Translations under genes and position numbers: made by a program
Part shown: piece by piece, positions 52,087 to 60,536 of the stretch
Layout of the letters: each line of letters starts with the position of its first letter
Position numbering within the stretch: position 1 is the first letter of the stretch
The notes under the pieces: generated by a model
Seen by the model: the letters and a program-made list of their open reading frames with translations, nothing else
Told to the model about the DNA's origin: nothing
Databases searched by the model: none
DNA from: VRUE01 sp963805475
Lineage (GTDB): Bacteria; Actinomycetota; Thermoleophilia; Solirubrobacterales; 70-9
NCBI GenBank assembly: GCA_963805475.1
Contig: CAWDUO010000008.1
Location: 1 to 64,000, forward strand
Direction of reading: 5' to 3'
Length of the DNA: 64,000 nucleotides

Positions 52087-55069
52087 TCATCTGGGGCCCT
52101 CGTCCTCGGGCTCGACCGGCGCCCGGTCGCGGCGGCAGATCGGCGCGAACCCGCAGTAGGAGGGGCAGACGTCGTGGCCGCGCAGGCCGCGCGCGCGGGC
52201 CGGGGTCGCGGCGGACGTCGCCGCGGCGCATGCGGGCGACGATCTCGCCGGCGCGCCGGCGCGCGTCGGCCAGCATCTCCTCGAACTCCTCGCGGTCGAG
52301 CAGGTCGTTGCCGAAGAGGCGGTAGGGGGCGAGCGCCGCGGCGGCGTCCTCGCGCACTGCGCCGCGCGGCCGCCGCGCGTCGGCCGACGTCCCGCGCAGC
52401 GGGTGGTAGAGGCCGCCGGCCGCGTCGCCTCCCCAGTGCTCGGCGACCGCGACCAGGTAGAGCTGGAGCTGGAGCTTCGCCCGCTGCTCGAACTTGTCGA
52501 GCGCGGTGACGGCGGGGGAGAGCTTGTAGTCGAGCACCAGCGCCCGTCCGGCGGCGTCGCGGTCGACCCGGTCGATCGCGCCGTGCAGGCGCCAGCCGTC
52601 GATCTCCAGCGGCGGCCGCTCGGCCCCCTCGTCCTCGCCGAAGCGCGCCTCCAGCAGCCAGGGCTCGAAGCCGGCGCCCGCCCGCCCCGCCTCGTCGGCG
52701 AGGAAGCGGGCCAGCAGCCCCTCGACCCGGCGCACGATCGCCCGCTCGGCCGGGGGGTCGCCGAGGCTCGCGTTCGGCGGCCAACTCGGCGACCAGCTGC
52801 CGCCCGCGCGCCGTCCAGGCGGCGAGCGAGCCGGGGCGGGGGAGGGGGTCGCCGCCGGGCCGCTCCCTGTAGAGGGTCTCCAGCGCGCCATGCATCAGGC
52901 CGCCCTGCACGAGCGGGTCGGGCGCCGGGTCGAGCGGCTGCGGGTCGAGCTCGTGGGCGACGAACCAGCGGTAGGAGCAGACGTCGAAGCCCTCCAGCGT
53001 CGTGCCGCCGTAGGCGGGGACGGCGGCGAGCGCCGCGAGCACGTCGGGGTTGGCGAGCGGGCCGGGCGCGCGGCTCGCCGCCTCGGCGCCGCCGCGCCCG
53101 CTCCAGCCGCTCCGGCGAGGGGCGCAGGTTGCGCGGCAGGCGCACGCGGGTCAGGTCGCGGGCGATCGTCAGCTGCGCCTCGACCGGGTCCTCGCCGTCC
53201 TCGGGCGGCGGCGGGTCGAGCAGCCGGCGCAACTCGTCGAGGAAGGGCGAGCGCGCCTCGGCGGCGCCGTCTTCGTCGCTGTCGCGCCAGGAGAGGAAGA
53301 GGCGGCGGCGCGGCAGCGCCAGGCAGGCGCCGAAGAGGTAGCGCTCCTCCTCGTCGGGGTCGCGGCGCGGGTCGAGGCCGAGCTCGAGCCGCTGCGCCTC
53401 GGAGAGGAACGGGTCCTCGCCGCGGTCGCGGCGCGGGAACTCGCCGTCCTGCAGCGAGGCGACGAAGACGTGCTCGAAGCGCGAGGCGCGCAGCCGGTAG
53501 GGGCTGGCGATGCGGACGCGGCCCTCGACCGGGCCGCTCCAGGCGTCGAAGCGCAGCTCGCGCAGGGTCGCGATCAGGCCCGCGGCGGGCGGCGCCAGGC
53601 CGGGCGAGCTCGGCGAGCTCGGCGAGCGCCGTGGAGATCGCCGCGGCGGCGCGCAGCTCGAGTCCCTCGCCGGGCCGCGGCGCCGGGCCGTCGCCCTCGC
53701 CGCGCAGCGGCCGCGAGGCCATCGTCGGCGCCAGCCGGGCCAGCGCCGCCGCCAGCGCCGCCGGCCCCTCGGCGGCAGCCTCCCTGACCGCCAGCAGGTC
53801 GCCCGGCAGCCGCTCGTAGCGCTCCTCCCACAGCTCCGCCGCCGCCGCCGCGCCGCGCACGCGCCGCCGCCGCGCCGCCCGCTCGAACCAGTCGACCCGC
53901 TCGGGGGGGACGCCGGAGGGGCCGCGCAGGAAGCGCAGCAGGTCCGCCGCCCGGCCGGCGCCGAGCTCGGCCTCCAGCAGCGCGATCAGCGCCCCGCCGA
54001 CCGCGGTGGAGGCGACCGGCACCTCGGCCTCCAGCGCCACCGCGATCCCGTAGGACTCGAGCACCTCGGCGAGCAGCGGCCCGCGCCGCGCCGGGTCGCG
54101 CAGCGCGATCGCGATCGCGGCGGGGTCGGCGCCGGCGCCGATCAGCTTCGCCGCCTCCGCCCCGACCGCCTCCGCCTCGCTGCGCTCGCCGGCCGAGCGC
54201 AGCAAGGTCAGCGCCTCGTTCGGAACGCGTCGATTGGCCGGCTCGGCGCGGCCGAGCTGGCGCTGCAGGTGGACGAGCAGCGGGTCGATGCCGAACGGCT
54301 CCGGCTCGGCCGGGCCGGCCAGCGCCTCGGACTCGTCGGCCAGCTCGGCCAGCGTCGCCATCAGCGTGCGGCGCGCGGTCAGCGCCGGGCTGCCCTGCTC
54401 GAAGGCGACGGCGACGGTGACCTCGGCCGCCTCGCTCAGCGCCGCCAGCAGCCGCCGCTGGTTGCCGGTCGGCTCGCCCGGCTCGTACAGGAAGACCGGT
54501 CGCCCGCGCCAGGCGGCGGGGTCCGCGCGCAGCGCCTCGATCGCCGCCGCGGCGAGCCCGTGCGCGTCGCCAGCCCCGAGCCGGTCGCGGACCTCGGCGT
54601 AGGCGGCGAAGAGCGCGGTCAGGTCGCCCAGGTAGGCGGAGGACTCGAGCGTCCGCGCGCCGGAGCCGAGCGCCGCCGGCTCCAGCCCGGCGGCCTGGAG
54701 CTCGCCGAGCAGCCGCTCGAAGGGGATCGCGAAGCCCGGCCGCGCGGCGGAGCGCCGCAGCGGGCCCAGCTCCTCGCGCCGCGCCGCGATCCCGGCCGAG
54801 ACCGCGGCCAGCCGCTGGGCCGGCGTCAGCTCCAGCGCCGCCGCGGGCGCCCGGCAAGCCCGCGCCACCTCGCGGAACAGGTCGCCGAAGGTGAGGACCG
54901 AGCCGCCCAGCGCCGCGCCGGCGGCGCAGAGCAGCCGCTCGAAGCGGTAGACGTCGTCGCGCGTCGGCAGCACCAGCACCGGGTCGCGGTCGAGCGCCGC
55001 GCGGAACAGCGCGAGCACCCGGTCGGCGCGGCCGGAGTTGGGGGGTCCGTGGATCAGCTTCAGCGGCAT
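52087..55069 (-). pseudogene. AddB-like helicase-nuclease subunit with four frameshifts
   Basis: From ATG 55069 the first 480 residues are intact: KLIHGPPNSGRADRVLALFR (degenerate P-loop), VLPTRDDVYRFERLLCAAGA, PGFAIPFERLLGELQAAGLE. Frame changes near 53600, 53095, 52785 and 52210 then separate SPYRLRASRFEHVFVASLQD, LEGFDVCSYRWFVAHELDPQ, LHGAIDRVDRDAAGRALVLD YKLS and the final cysteine cluster GHDVCPSYCGFAPIC. A Cys in CSYRW plus the three in the last motif match the 4Fe-4S nuclease domain of AddB-type proteins. It works with the helicase encoded downstream. Disrupted as sequenced. Confidence 0.82.
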
Positions 55070-55190
55070 CGCGGACGAACCAGCATAGGTCCGCCTCCGG
55101 CGCGCTCCGAACCGCCTCGGGAGGCCGCAAATGGCGCATTTCCACGCGCCGCTTTGCCGTCCACGCCCCGTTCTAGATTGGGACCCGCAA

Positions 55191-55583
55191 ATGGCCCTCT
55201 GCTTCGTAGACCCAGCCGACGCGATCCGCGCGATCGCCGACTCGGTCGGCCGCGAGGCCCGCCGCCAGCTGCTCGGCGAGGCGGTCCGCGCCTGGGTCGA
55301 CGAGATCCCCGACGACGAGCTCGAGGCCCACTACGCGAAAGCCCTCTCGGAGCTCGACGAGCACGACCTCTCGATGCTCGCCGCCTGGCACGGCTCGCTG
55401 GAGCTCGGCCAACCGGTCCCCAACCGCGACTTCCTGATGGGCGCCTTCGGCTCGCTCGGCGAGAACCGCCGCGAGGCGCTCAAGCTCGCCGCCGGCTTCC
55501 GCGGCGAGGAGGCCGTCGACGCCGGCGTCACCGAAGACGACGCGCTGGAGCTCGTCCTCGAGATGCTCTCCCGCCCCGCCTGA
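55191..55583 (+). CDS. Helical protein of unknown function
   Basis: 130 residues from ATG 55191; an upstream ATG 55131 in frame would add 20 unlikely residues. Content: CFVDPADAIRAIADSVGREA, RRQLLGEAVRAWVDEIPDDE, LSMLAAWHGSLELGQPVPNR, then DALELVLEMLSRP. Probably all-helical and soluble. A TAGATT box (55174-55179) lies 11 bases before the ATG. It is divergent from the AddB-like gene. The family is not recognised. Confidence 0.65.
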   Translation: MALCFVDPADAIRAIADSVGREARRQLLGEAVRAWVDEIPDDELEAHYAKALSELDEHDLSMLAAWHGSLELGQPVPNRDFLMGAFGSLGENRREALKLAAGFRGEEAVDAGVTEDDALELVLEMLSRPA

Positions 55584-55645
55584 TGGAGCTCGCCGTCGAG
55601 GCCGTCGATCTGTACGTGTGGGATAGAGCGGGTTCGGACAACTGA
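55583..55645 (+). CDS. Very short translationally coupled frame
   Basis: An ATG overlapping the preceding stop (TGATG) opens a 20-residue frame, MELAVEAVDLYVWDRAGSDN, ending just before the E2 element. Overlap and clean composition make translation possible, but it may simply be the degraded end of a longer gene. Confidence 0.25.
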   Translation: MELAVEAVDLYVWDRAGSDN

Positions 55646-55760
55646 GGACCCTGCAAACCGGCGCTCTCGGGCCTCAGTCGTTCGGATCGGGTCACGCACT
55701 AACAGTGCGCTCCCCTCACCTCACTCCCTGCGTCCCCCGACCTGCTCGGTTTTCGGATCC
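55644..55760. repeat. Family E element (E2)
   Basis: About 117 bases sharing with E1 the blocks CCCTGCAAACCGGCG, TCGGATCGGGTCACGCAC, GTGCGCTCCCCTCACC, CTCCCTGCGTCC and GACCTGCT followed by CGGTTTTCGGA. On the minus strand it encodes the last 14 residues of the HAD protein (GSENRAGRGTQGVR). Confidence 0.75.
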
Positions 55761-56398
55761 TAGGGTTTCCCTTATCTGCGATTGCCTGGTCGTGTCTTGA
55801 AAGTGAATTGCCGTCATCCCGGCCTTTTCCGCTCCTTCGCAGTTGACCAGCACGTCGTCGACGAAGAGGCAGGACTCGGCGGGGAGGGAGATGCGCTCGA
55901 GGACGATCTCGTAGATCCTCGATTCGGGCTTGCGGCAGCCGACGAAGCCGGAGTCGACGACGGTCTCGAAGATCTCGTCGACCGGCAGCATCGAGCGCCA
56001 CAGCGGCTCCCACTCGCGCACGTTGTTGGTCAGCATCGCCATCCGGTGGCCGGCGGCCTTCAGCTCGCGCATCAGCTCGATCATCGGCGGGTTGGGGTCG
56101 AGCGCCTCGAAGTAGATCTCGCGGAAGCGGTGCATCTCCGGCCGGTGGCCGAGCAGCGGCTCGAGCGCGTCGGTCAGCTGCGCGAGGAAGGCGGCCTCGC
56201 TGATCTCGCCGCGCTCCATCTCGAACAGCGGGTTCTCGCCCCGTTGGCCTCGGCCGCCGCCTGCATCCCCTTGCCGAGCGTTTCGGTGGTGATCCCGGTG
56301 CGGTCCTGGAAGGCCATGAAGGACTGGATCAGCGGCGTCGTCAGCACACCGCCGAAGTCGGAGACGATCGCCTCGATCCGGGCGGGCGCGTCAGCCAT
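55716..56398 (-). pseudogene. HAD-superfamily hydrolase with one frameshift and repeat-derived C terminus
   Basis: From ATG 56398: AIVSDFGGVLTTPLIQSFMA carries the Asp nucleophile region, here DFGGV rather than the usual DxDGT-like form. After a slip near 56240 in a GGGG run: MERGEISEAAFLAQLTDALE, AMLTNNVREWEPLWRSMLPV, VGCRKPESRIYEIVLERISL and CLFVDDVLVNCEGAEKAGMT. This is the epoxide-hydrolase N-domain-like HAD phosphatase group. The normal end, after TAIHFQDT, is followed by residues coded by the E2 element. One added base would restore the full protein. Confidence 0.8.
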
Positions 56399-56781
56399 CG
56401 GCGCGCACCAGCTCGTAGTGGCCGAGGCCCTCGCGCCCCTCGAGCGCCCAGCGGAAGAAGGCGACCTCGGCGAGGCCCTCGGGCCGGCGCACCGCGGCGG
56501 CGCCGATCAGCGTTCCGGCGCCGCGCAGCGGCTGCCCGTCCTCGCCGTCGGTCCACAGCTCCAGCGTCGCTCGCCGCTGCACGCCGTCGGGGCCGTACTC
56601 GGTCGAGAGCAGCGCCTCGCTGACCTCGGTCGCCGTTCCCGGGGTTGCAGAGCACCGCGCTGACCCGCTCCTCGCCGTGCCCGCCGGCCTCCGCCGGCCG
56701 CTCCGCGCTCAGCGCCAGCAGCCCCCCGTCGGAGAAGACGACCCCGATCGACCGCCGCACGACTGCGCCCATCTCGCTCAT
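56391..56781 (-). pseudogene. Small beta-rich protein with one frameshift, unknown function
   Basis: From ATG 56781: VVRRSIGVVFSDGGLLALSA and ERVSAVLCNPG, then after a frame change near 56640, VQRRATLELWTDGEDGQPLR, GAGTLIGAAAVRRPEGLAEV and REGLGHYELVRADG. About 130 residues with alternating strands. Its end overlaps the start of the HAD gene by 8 bases, so the two were an operon. The family is not recognised. The IS110 element lies directly upstream and may have cut its promoter. Confidence 0.6.
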
Positions 56782-57056
56782 AGGAGATCCTCCCCCCGTT
56801 CTTTCTGAGATCTGGATGAGGCCGACCGAAGGGAGGCCGACTCAGGATCCTGGGAAGCAAAGAGAGCCGACCCCCGCCGGGAGAGCGCCACGTTCGCTTG
56901 CCGCATAGACGGCCCGCATGAGACCAGCGCCTCCCGGCGGTGCGAGGCGCCTGAAGCGCCAACAGGACGTGGTGCCCGAGAGCACCGCCCTATGAGCATG
57001 CGCAACGGCTCCTCGTGGCCGGCAGTCAGCCGAGATGAATCGACCGAGGAGGAAGC
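56782..57056 (+). ncRNA. Non-coding left end of an IS110 element, candidate bridge RNA region
   Basis: These 275 bases hold no gene. They lie between the start of a host gene and the intact transposase start. IS110-family elements encode a structured bridge RNA in this position (established for the family). Short inverted repeats are visible, for example around GGCGCC at 56947-56960. The exact element end and RNA limits cannot be fixed by eye. Confidence 0.4.
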
Positions 57057-58268
57057 ATGGCAGGAACGAGGACGGCGGGAATCGACTGGGCCAGCGAGGC
57101 CCACGAGGTGTGCGTCAGCCAGGAGGGCGCGGCGATCCAGCGCTTCGCCGTCACCCACGACGAGCGCGGAATCAGCGAGCTCACCCGCCGACTCGCGCGG
57201 GCAGGGGTCGCGCGGGTGGCGATCGAGCGCCCCGACGGCATCCTGGTCGAGCGCCTGCTGGACGCGGGCCTCGAGGTGTTCGCGATCCACCCCAATCAGG
57301 TCAAAGCCGCCCGGCCGCGATTCGCGGTCGCTCACGGCAAGTCCGACCGCTTCGACGCCTACGTGCTCGCCGAGCTGGCCCGCACCGACGCCCACCGCTT
57401 CCGGGCGCTCGTCCCCGACAGCGACAAGACGAAGGCGCTCAGGACGCTGACGCGGGCGCGGGAGGACCTGGTCGGGGTCCGGGTGGAGCTCGCCAACCAG
57501 CTGCGCGCTCAGCTGCAGGCCTTTTGGCCCGGGGCGCTGATCTTCAGCGAGGTCGACAGTCCGATCTCGCTTGCCTTCCTCGAGCGCTACCCAACCCCTG
57601 AGAGCGCCAAGGCGCTGGGTCCGGGGCGCATGGGCGCCTTCCTCAAGCGACAGGGCTATAGCGGCCGCACCGACCCCGCCGAGCTGGTGGCGCGGATGCG
57701 CTCCGCGGCGCAGGGGACCGCGGGAGCGGCGGAGACCGAGGCGCGGAGCGCCGTCGTGGCGGGCCTGCTCGCCTCGCTTGGGCCGATCGTCGCGAAGATC
57801 TCGGCGCTCGATGCCCGCATTCGCGAGGCGCTCGCGACGCATCCCGACGCGGCGGTCTTCCGGCCGCTGTTTCGCGATCCCAAGACGACGATCTGCCCGG
57901 CGACCCTGATCGCCGAGTTGGGCGACTGTCGTGGGCGCTATCCCACCGAGGCCGCCCTGGCCGCCGACGCCGGCATGAGCCCCGTCGCCTTGGAGTCGGG
58001 CAAGCTGCGCGTCGCGACCTTCAGGCGGGCCTGCGACAAGCGCCTTCGCCTCGCCGTCGCGACCCTTGCCGACTCGACCCGGCACTGGCACCCGTGGGCC
58101 AGAGAGGTCTATCGAAGGGCTCGCGCCAGAGGACAGGACCACCCCCACGCGATCCGCACTCTCGGCCGGGCCTGGATTCGCGTTCTGTGGCGCTGCTGGC
58201 GCGACGGCGTCCCCTATGACTCCGCTCTCCACGGCAATTCCAACCGGCTTCAACCAGCGGGGGGTTGA
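57057..58268 (+). mobile_element. IS110-family transposase, intact
   Basis: 403 residues from ATG 57057 behind GGAGGA. N-terminal RuvC-like DEDD domain: AGIDWASEAHEVCVSQEGAA, RVAIERPDGILVERLLDAGL, GKSDRFDAYVLAELARTDAH. C-terminal domain: ICPATLIAELGDCRGRYPTE, AALAADAGMSPVALESGKLR, with Ser as the probable nucleophile. Length and frame are intact, so it may be active, in contrast to the remnant at 8070 from a different IS110 subgroup. It sits between an operon start and palindrome A3. Recombination guided by a bridge RNA is the known mechanism of this family. Confidence 0.9.
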
Positions 58269-58313
58269 CACAGGGCGTCTCATGCCGCAAGCCTATGTTC
58301 TAGACACCGTTTC

Positions 58314-58347
58314 CGACTTTGACCACCCCAGGGTGTGGACAAAGTCG
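58314..58347. repeat. Family A palindrome (A3) near the IS110 right end
   Basis: CGACTTTGACCACCCC and GGTGTGGACAAAGTCG around a short centre. It lies 45 bases after the transposase stop and 27 bases before the MIP18-like start, followed like A1 and A2 by GAAAACG. Confidence 0.8.
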
Positions 58348-58374
58348 AAAACGCCTCGTCGCTACCATGGGCGG

Positions 58375-58725
58375 ATGCCCGAGAACCAGACCGACACGCT
58401 GACCGAAGACGACGTGCTGGAGGCGCTGGAGGAGGTGATCGACCCCGAGCTGGGGCTCGACTTCGTCTCGCTCGGCCTCGTCTACGACGTCGAGATCGAG
58501 AACGGCGCGGAGAGTGACGCGGGCGCTTCGGCGGACGCCGACGTCTACGTCACCTTCACCCTGACGACCCCGGCCTGCCCGATCGGCCCCCAGGTCTCCG
58601 AGCAGATGAAGGAGTTCGTAGGCGACCTCCCCGGCGTAAGCGCCGTCCACCCGAAGATGGTCTTCGACCCCCCCTGGTCCCCGGAGATGATGACCGAGGA
58701 CGCCAAGTTCGCACTCGGCTTCTAG
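58375..58725 (+). CDS. MIP18/PaaD-like (DUF59) protein
   Basis: 116 residues from ATG 58375. VLEALEEVIDPELGLDFVSL, GLVYDVEIENG and the Cys motif FTLTTPACPIGPQVSEQM identify the MIP18 family, including SufT and PaaD, which assist Fe-S cluster assembly. It ends MMTEDAKFALGF. The DNA for the last 12 residues occurs again at 59882-59921 with mostly synonymous changes. The 3' end of this gene therefore looks like the target of a site-specific insertion. It is an orphan: no suf or paa genes are nearby. Confidence 0.9.
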   Translation: MPENQTDTLTEDDVLEALEEVIDPELGLDFVSLGLVYDVEIENGAESDAGASADADVYVTFTLTTPACPIGPQVSEQMKEFVGDLPGVSAVHPKMVFDPPWSPEMMTEDAKFALGF

Positions 58726-59014
58726 CCAGGGATTGCGGGGTCATAGGGGGTCAATGGGGGTCGATTCTGTCCCCATCCCGTCCCCACGGCTGTCCCCACG
58801 GATCATTCTCCATGAATGCCCAGTGGCTTCATCGACCGCATGGGCTTCCCCCTGACGGGGGGTAGCCTCGGTTTCAAGCGCGACCTGGGCCCGATCGCCG
58901 GTTCCGGCACCCTCCAAAAGTTCGTTTGGGGGGTCTGAGCCAGAGCCATTTCGTTGATCTGGCTCAAGCCGTAGGGCGGAAATTCCGTCCGACTGCCCTA
59001 TCATCGTTTGGACC

Positions 59015-59230
59015 ATGAACAGCGTTCTCACGACGGATGCAGGCACGAAGGTCTACGAGCCCTCGGCGAAGGAGTATGCCGAGTACTTGGAGGAGCGCGC
59101 TCAAGCGCTCTCTGGTATGTCCGTCGCTGAGTTCAAGAGCGCGTACGAGGATCACGACCTCGACGACGCCGATCCTGGCGTGAGCGAGCTGGTCGGCCTC
59201 CTGCGGATCGGTCAGAACGGTCGCCTCTAG
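59015..59230 (+). CDS. Small acidic protein on the inserted element
   Basis: 71 residues from ATG 59015, with TATCAT (58999-59004) 10 bases before it. Content: TKVYEPSAKEYAEYLEERAQ, ALSGMSVAEFKSAYEDHDLD, DADPGVSELVGLLRIG. It is helical and acidic, about the size of an antitoxin. It overlaps the open frame of the following gene. The family is not recognised; a two-gene module is possible. Confidence 0.6.
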   Translation: MNSVLTTDAGTKVYEPSAKEYAEYLEERAQALSGMSVAEFKSAYEDHDLDDADPGVSELVGLLRIGQNGRL

Positions 59231-59767
59231 CAGCGGCAGCGCAGCGCAGGGGTTCACGGACCACCTCAACCGCGTCCTCAACACGACGCTCACCGAGTCG
59301 CGCCTTTCCCTGATCGAGATACCGGGGGAGACAGATCTCTTCCTCGTCAAGCGTTTGGAGGGAGGCGACGATCCGCCTCTGGAACTGCCCGGAACATCGC
59401 GGACCTTGTTTGCGCAGCAGGTGGTCCGGGTCGTGGACGATCCGGACGGGGGCAAGCACTGCCAGACCGTGTCCTATCGCTACCGGCTCCAAGCCGACGA
59501 TTCGCCGGGGTCGACTCTCATCCGGTGGGAGTACGACCGCGATCCGCCAAGGCCGGACTACGGGTATCCGCCGGCCCACGTTCACTTCCATGGCCGCCTC
59601 GCTGGCGAGGAGGTCGGGGCCTGCACGTTCCGACCGGCCGCGTCCCGCTGGAGTACGTCGCCTGGCACCTGATCGCGGAGTGGGGGACGATCCCGCTGAC
59701 CGACGAATGGAAAGCCATCCTGGAGGCATCCATCGAAGGGTTCCGAGAGCGCCGCACCGCCCATTGA
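59184..59767 (+). pseudogene. Unknown protein on the inserted element, frameshifted
   Basis: An open frame from 59184 (no ATG, GTG or TTG before TTG 59355) reads FTDHLNRVLNTTLTESRLSL, TLFAQQVVRVVDDPDGGKHC, IRWEYDRDPP and PPAHVHFHGRLAGEE. After a change of frame near 59615 it continues GRVPLEYVAWHLIAEWGTIP and EWKAILEASIEGFRERRTAH. The HVHFHG and PTGRVPLE blocks look like a compact alpha/beta domain I cannot name. The true start is unclear. It may be the partner of the 71-residue protein. Confidence 0.55.
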
Positions 59768-59921
59768 CGCCGCGCCGCAGCAGCGCGGCCACGTTTGCTG
59801 AGCCGGCTTCATCCCCATAGCTGTCCCCACGACGATCAGAAAGCGTCAATTTGCAGGGACGTTTGGTCTCGCCTCCCGCGTGATGATGTCCGAGGACGCC
59901 AAGTTCGCATTGGGGTTCTGA

Positions 59922-60060
59922 GGACCCGCCACGGCGCCCTGCGCGCACGTCTGGCGGCGGCGGAGCTGCGCGGTGCGGCGTCCTCAGTCGCCTGAATAGC
60001 GCTGCTATTCAGGCTCCCTGCGTCCTTGCCCCGCTTGCTCCGGCGCCCGCCAGCCGCACA
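59922..60060. repeat. Family E-like element (E3)
   Basis: After a stop codon, GAGGAC pairs with GTCCTC near 59980. A perfect hairpin CCTGAATAGC-GCT-GCTATTCAGG (59991-60013) follows, then CTCCCTGCGTCC as in E1 and E2. The central hairpin differs from E1 and E2 but the order of blocks is the same. No gene is present in this gap. Confidence 0.55.
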
Positions 60061-60082
60061 CGCATGACCCCGCGCCAGGCCC

Positions 60083-60469
60083 TCAGAACCCTCGGGTCGA
60101 GGAAATCACGATGCGCCTCGACAAAAACCCGTACAGCAGGCGCCTCGCGATCGCGCGGGTCGGCGGGGCGAGCAGGAGCAGGCCGACGGCGTCGGTGATG
60201 AAGCCTGGGGTGAGCAGGAGCACGCCGCCGATCGTGATCAGCAGGCCGTCGGCCACCTCGCGGCCGGGGAAGCGGTGCTCGGCGAGGGCGCGGTTGAAGC
60301 GCCGCCAGGCGCCGCGGCCCTGGTGGCGCAGCAGCGTCGCCCCGAGCAGCGACATCCCGAACAGCAGGGCGATCGTCGGCAGGACGCCGATCAGGCCGCC
60401 GACTTCGACGATCACCCACAGCTCGAGGATCGGCACAGCGATGAACAGAGCGATCAGGAGGAGGAGCAC
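60083..60469 (-). CDS. fxsA: FxsA-family membrane protein
   Basis: 128 residues from GTG 60469. FxsA features: a first helix LLLLLIALFIAVPILELWVI, GVLPTIALLFGMSLLGATLL, RHQGRGAWRRFNRALAEHRF and FPGREVADGLLITIGGVLLL before LTPGFITDAVGLLLLAPPTR. FxsA is an inner-membrane protein first known for relieving phage T7 exclusion in E. coli; its cellular role is not settled. It lies downstream of the WS/DGAT-like gene on the same strand, separated by palindrome C3. Confidence 0.9.
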   Translation of the reverse strand: MLLLLIALFIAVPILELWVIVEVGGLIGVLPTIALLFGMSLLGATLLRHQGRGAWRRFNRALAEHRFPGREVADGLLITIGGVLLLTPGFITDAVGLLLLAPPTRAIARRLLYGFLSRRIVISSTRGF

Positions 60470-60482
60470 GATTCCAGCCTAG

Positions 60483-60527
60483 CCCGGTCGCTGTTTGTGG
60501 CGCATAGCGCAACAAAAGGCGAACGCG
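60483..60527. repeat. Family C palindrome (C3) between codirectional genes
   Basis: GGTCGCTGTTTGT and ACAAAAGGCGAACGCG arms around GGCGCATAGCGCA, itself a small hairpin (GCGCATAGCGC). It lies in the 67-base gap between the acyltransferase stop and the fxsA start. Confidence 0.7.
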
Positions 60528-60536
60528 CGGCGAATT

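Larger units (their letters stand above)
48600..52090 (-). pseudogene. AddA/UvrD-like helicase-nuclease with frameshifts and two palindromes
   Basis: Pieces assemble into about 1160 residues: Q motif PTPEQRAAIEAAGHD, Walker A MVEAGAGTGKTG, ITFTDRAAAELRERI, HLLVDEFQDTNRL, VGDELQSIYGFRHADL, VRIMTVHSAKGLEFGVVAVP and a C-terminal PD-(D/E)XK nuclease (VVDYKTDRLGG). This is the AddA layout for double-strand-break processing. Frame changes occur near 51640 and 51420, plus one in the first codons. The ATG at 52090 overlaps the AddB-like stop. Palindrome A4 lies at codons 4-15, and C2 is translated RVRPLSTSTRQKANA before the nuclease. Either the gene is decaying or the assembly has errors here. Confidence 0.85.
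58694..59909. mobile_element. 1.2 kb insertion flanked by a duplicated gene 3' end
   Basis: The 20-base sequence CCGAGGACGCCAAGTTCGCA occurs at 58694-58713 and at 59890-59909 in the same orientation. Around it the coding sense (EDAKFALGF, then stop) is kept but third positions differ. Between the copies lie two small genes and runs like GTCCCCATCCCGTCCCC and TGTCCCCACG near both ends. This looks like an integrated element with attL and attR in the gene end, now without an integrase. The 58726-59014 stretch is otherwise empty. Confidence 0.65.

Noticed and set aside
58741..58800. GTCCCC-rich run considered as an origin or iteron array
   Set aside because: Only a few irregular units, and similar runs lie at the other end of the insertion, which fits attachment-site sequence better.
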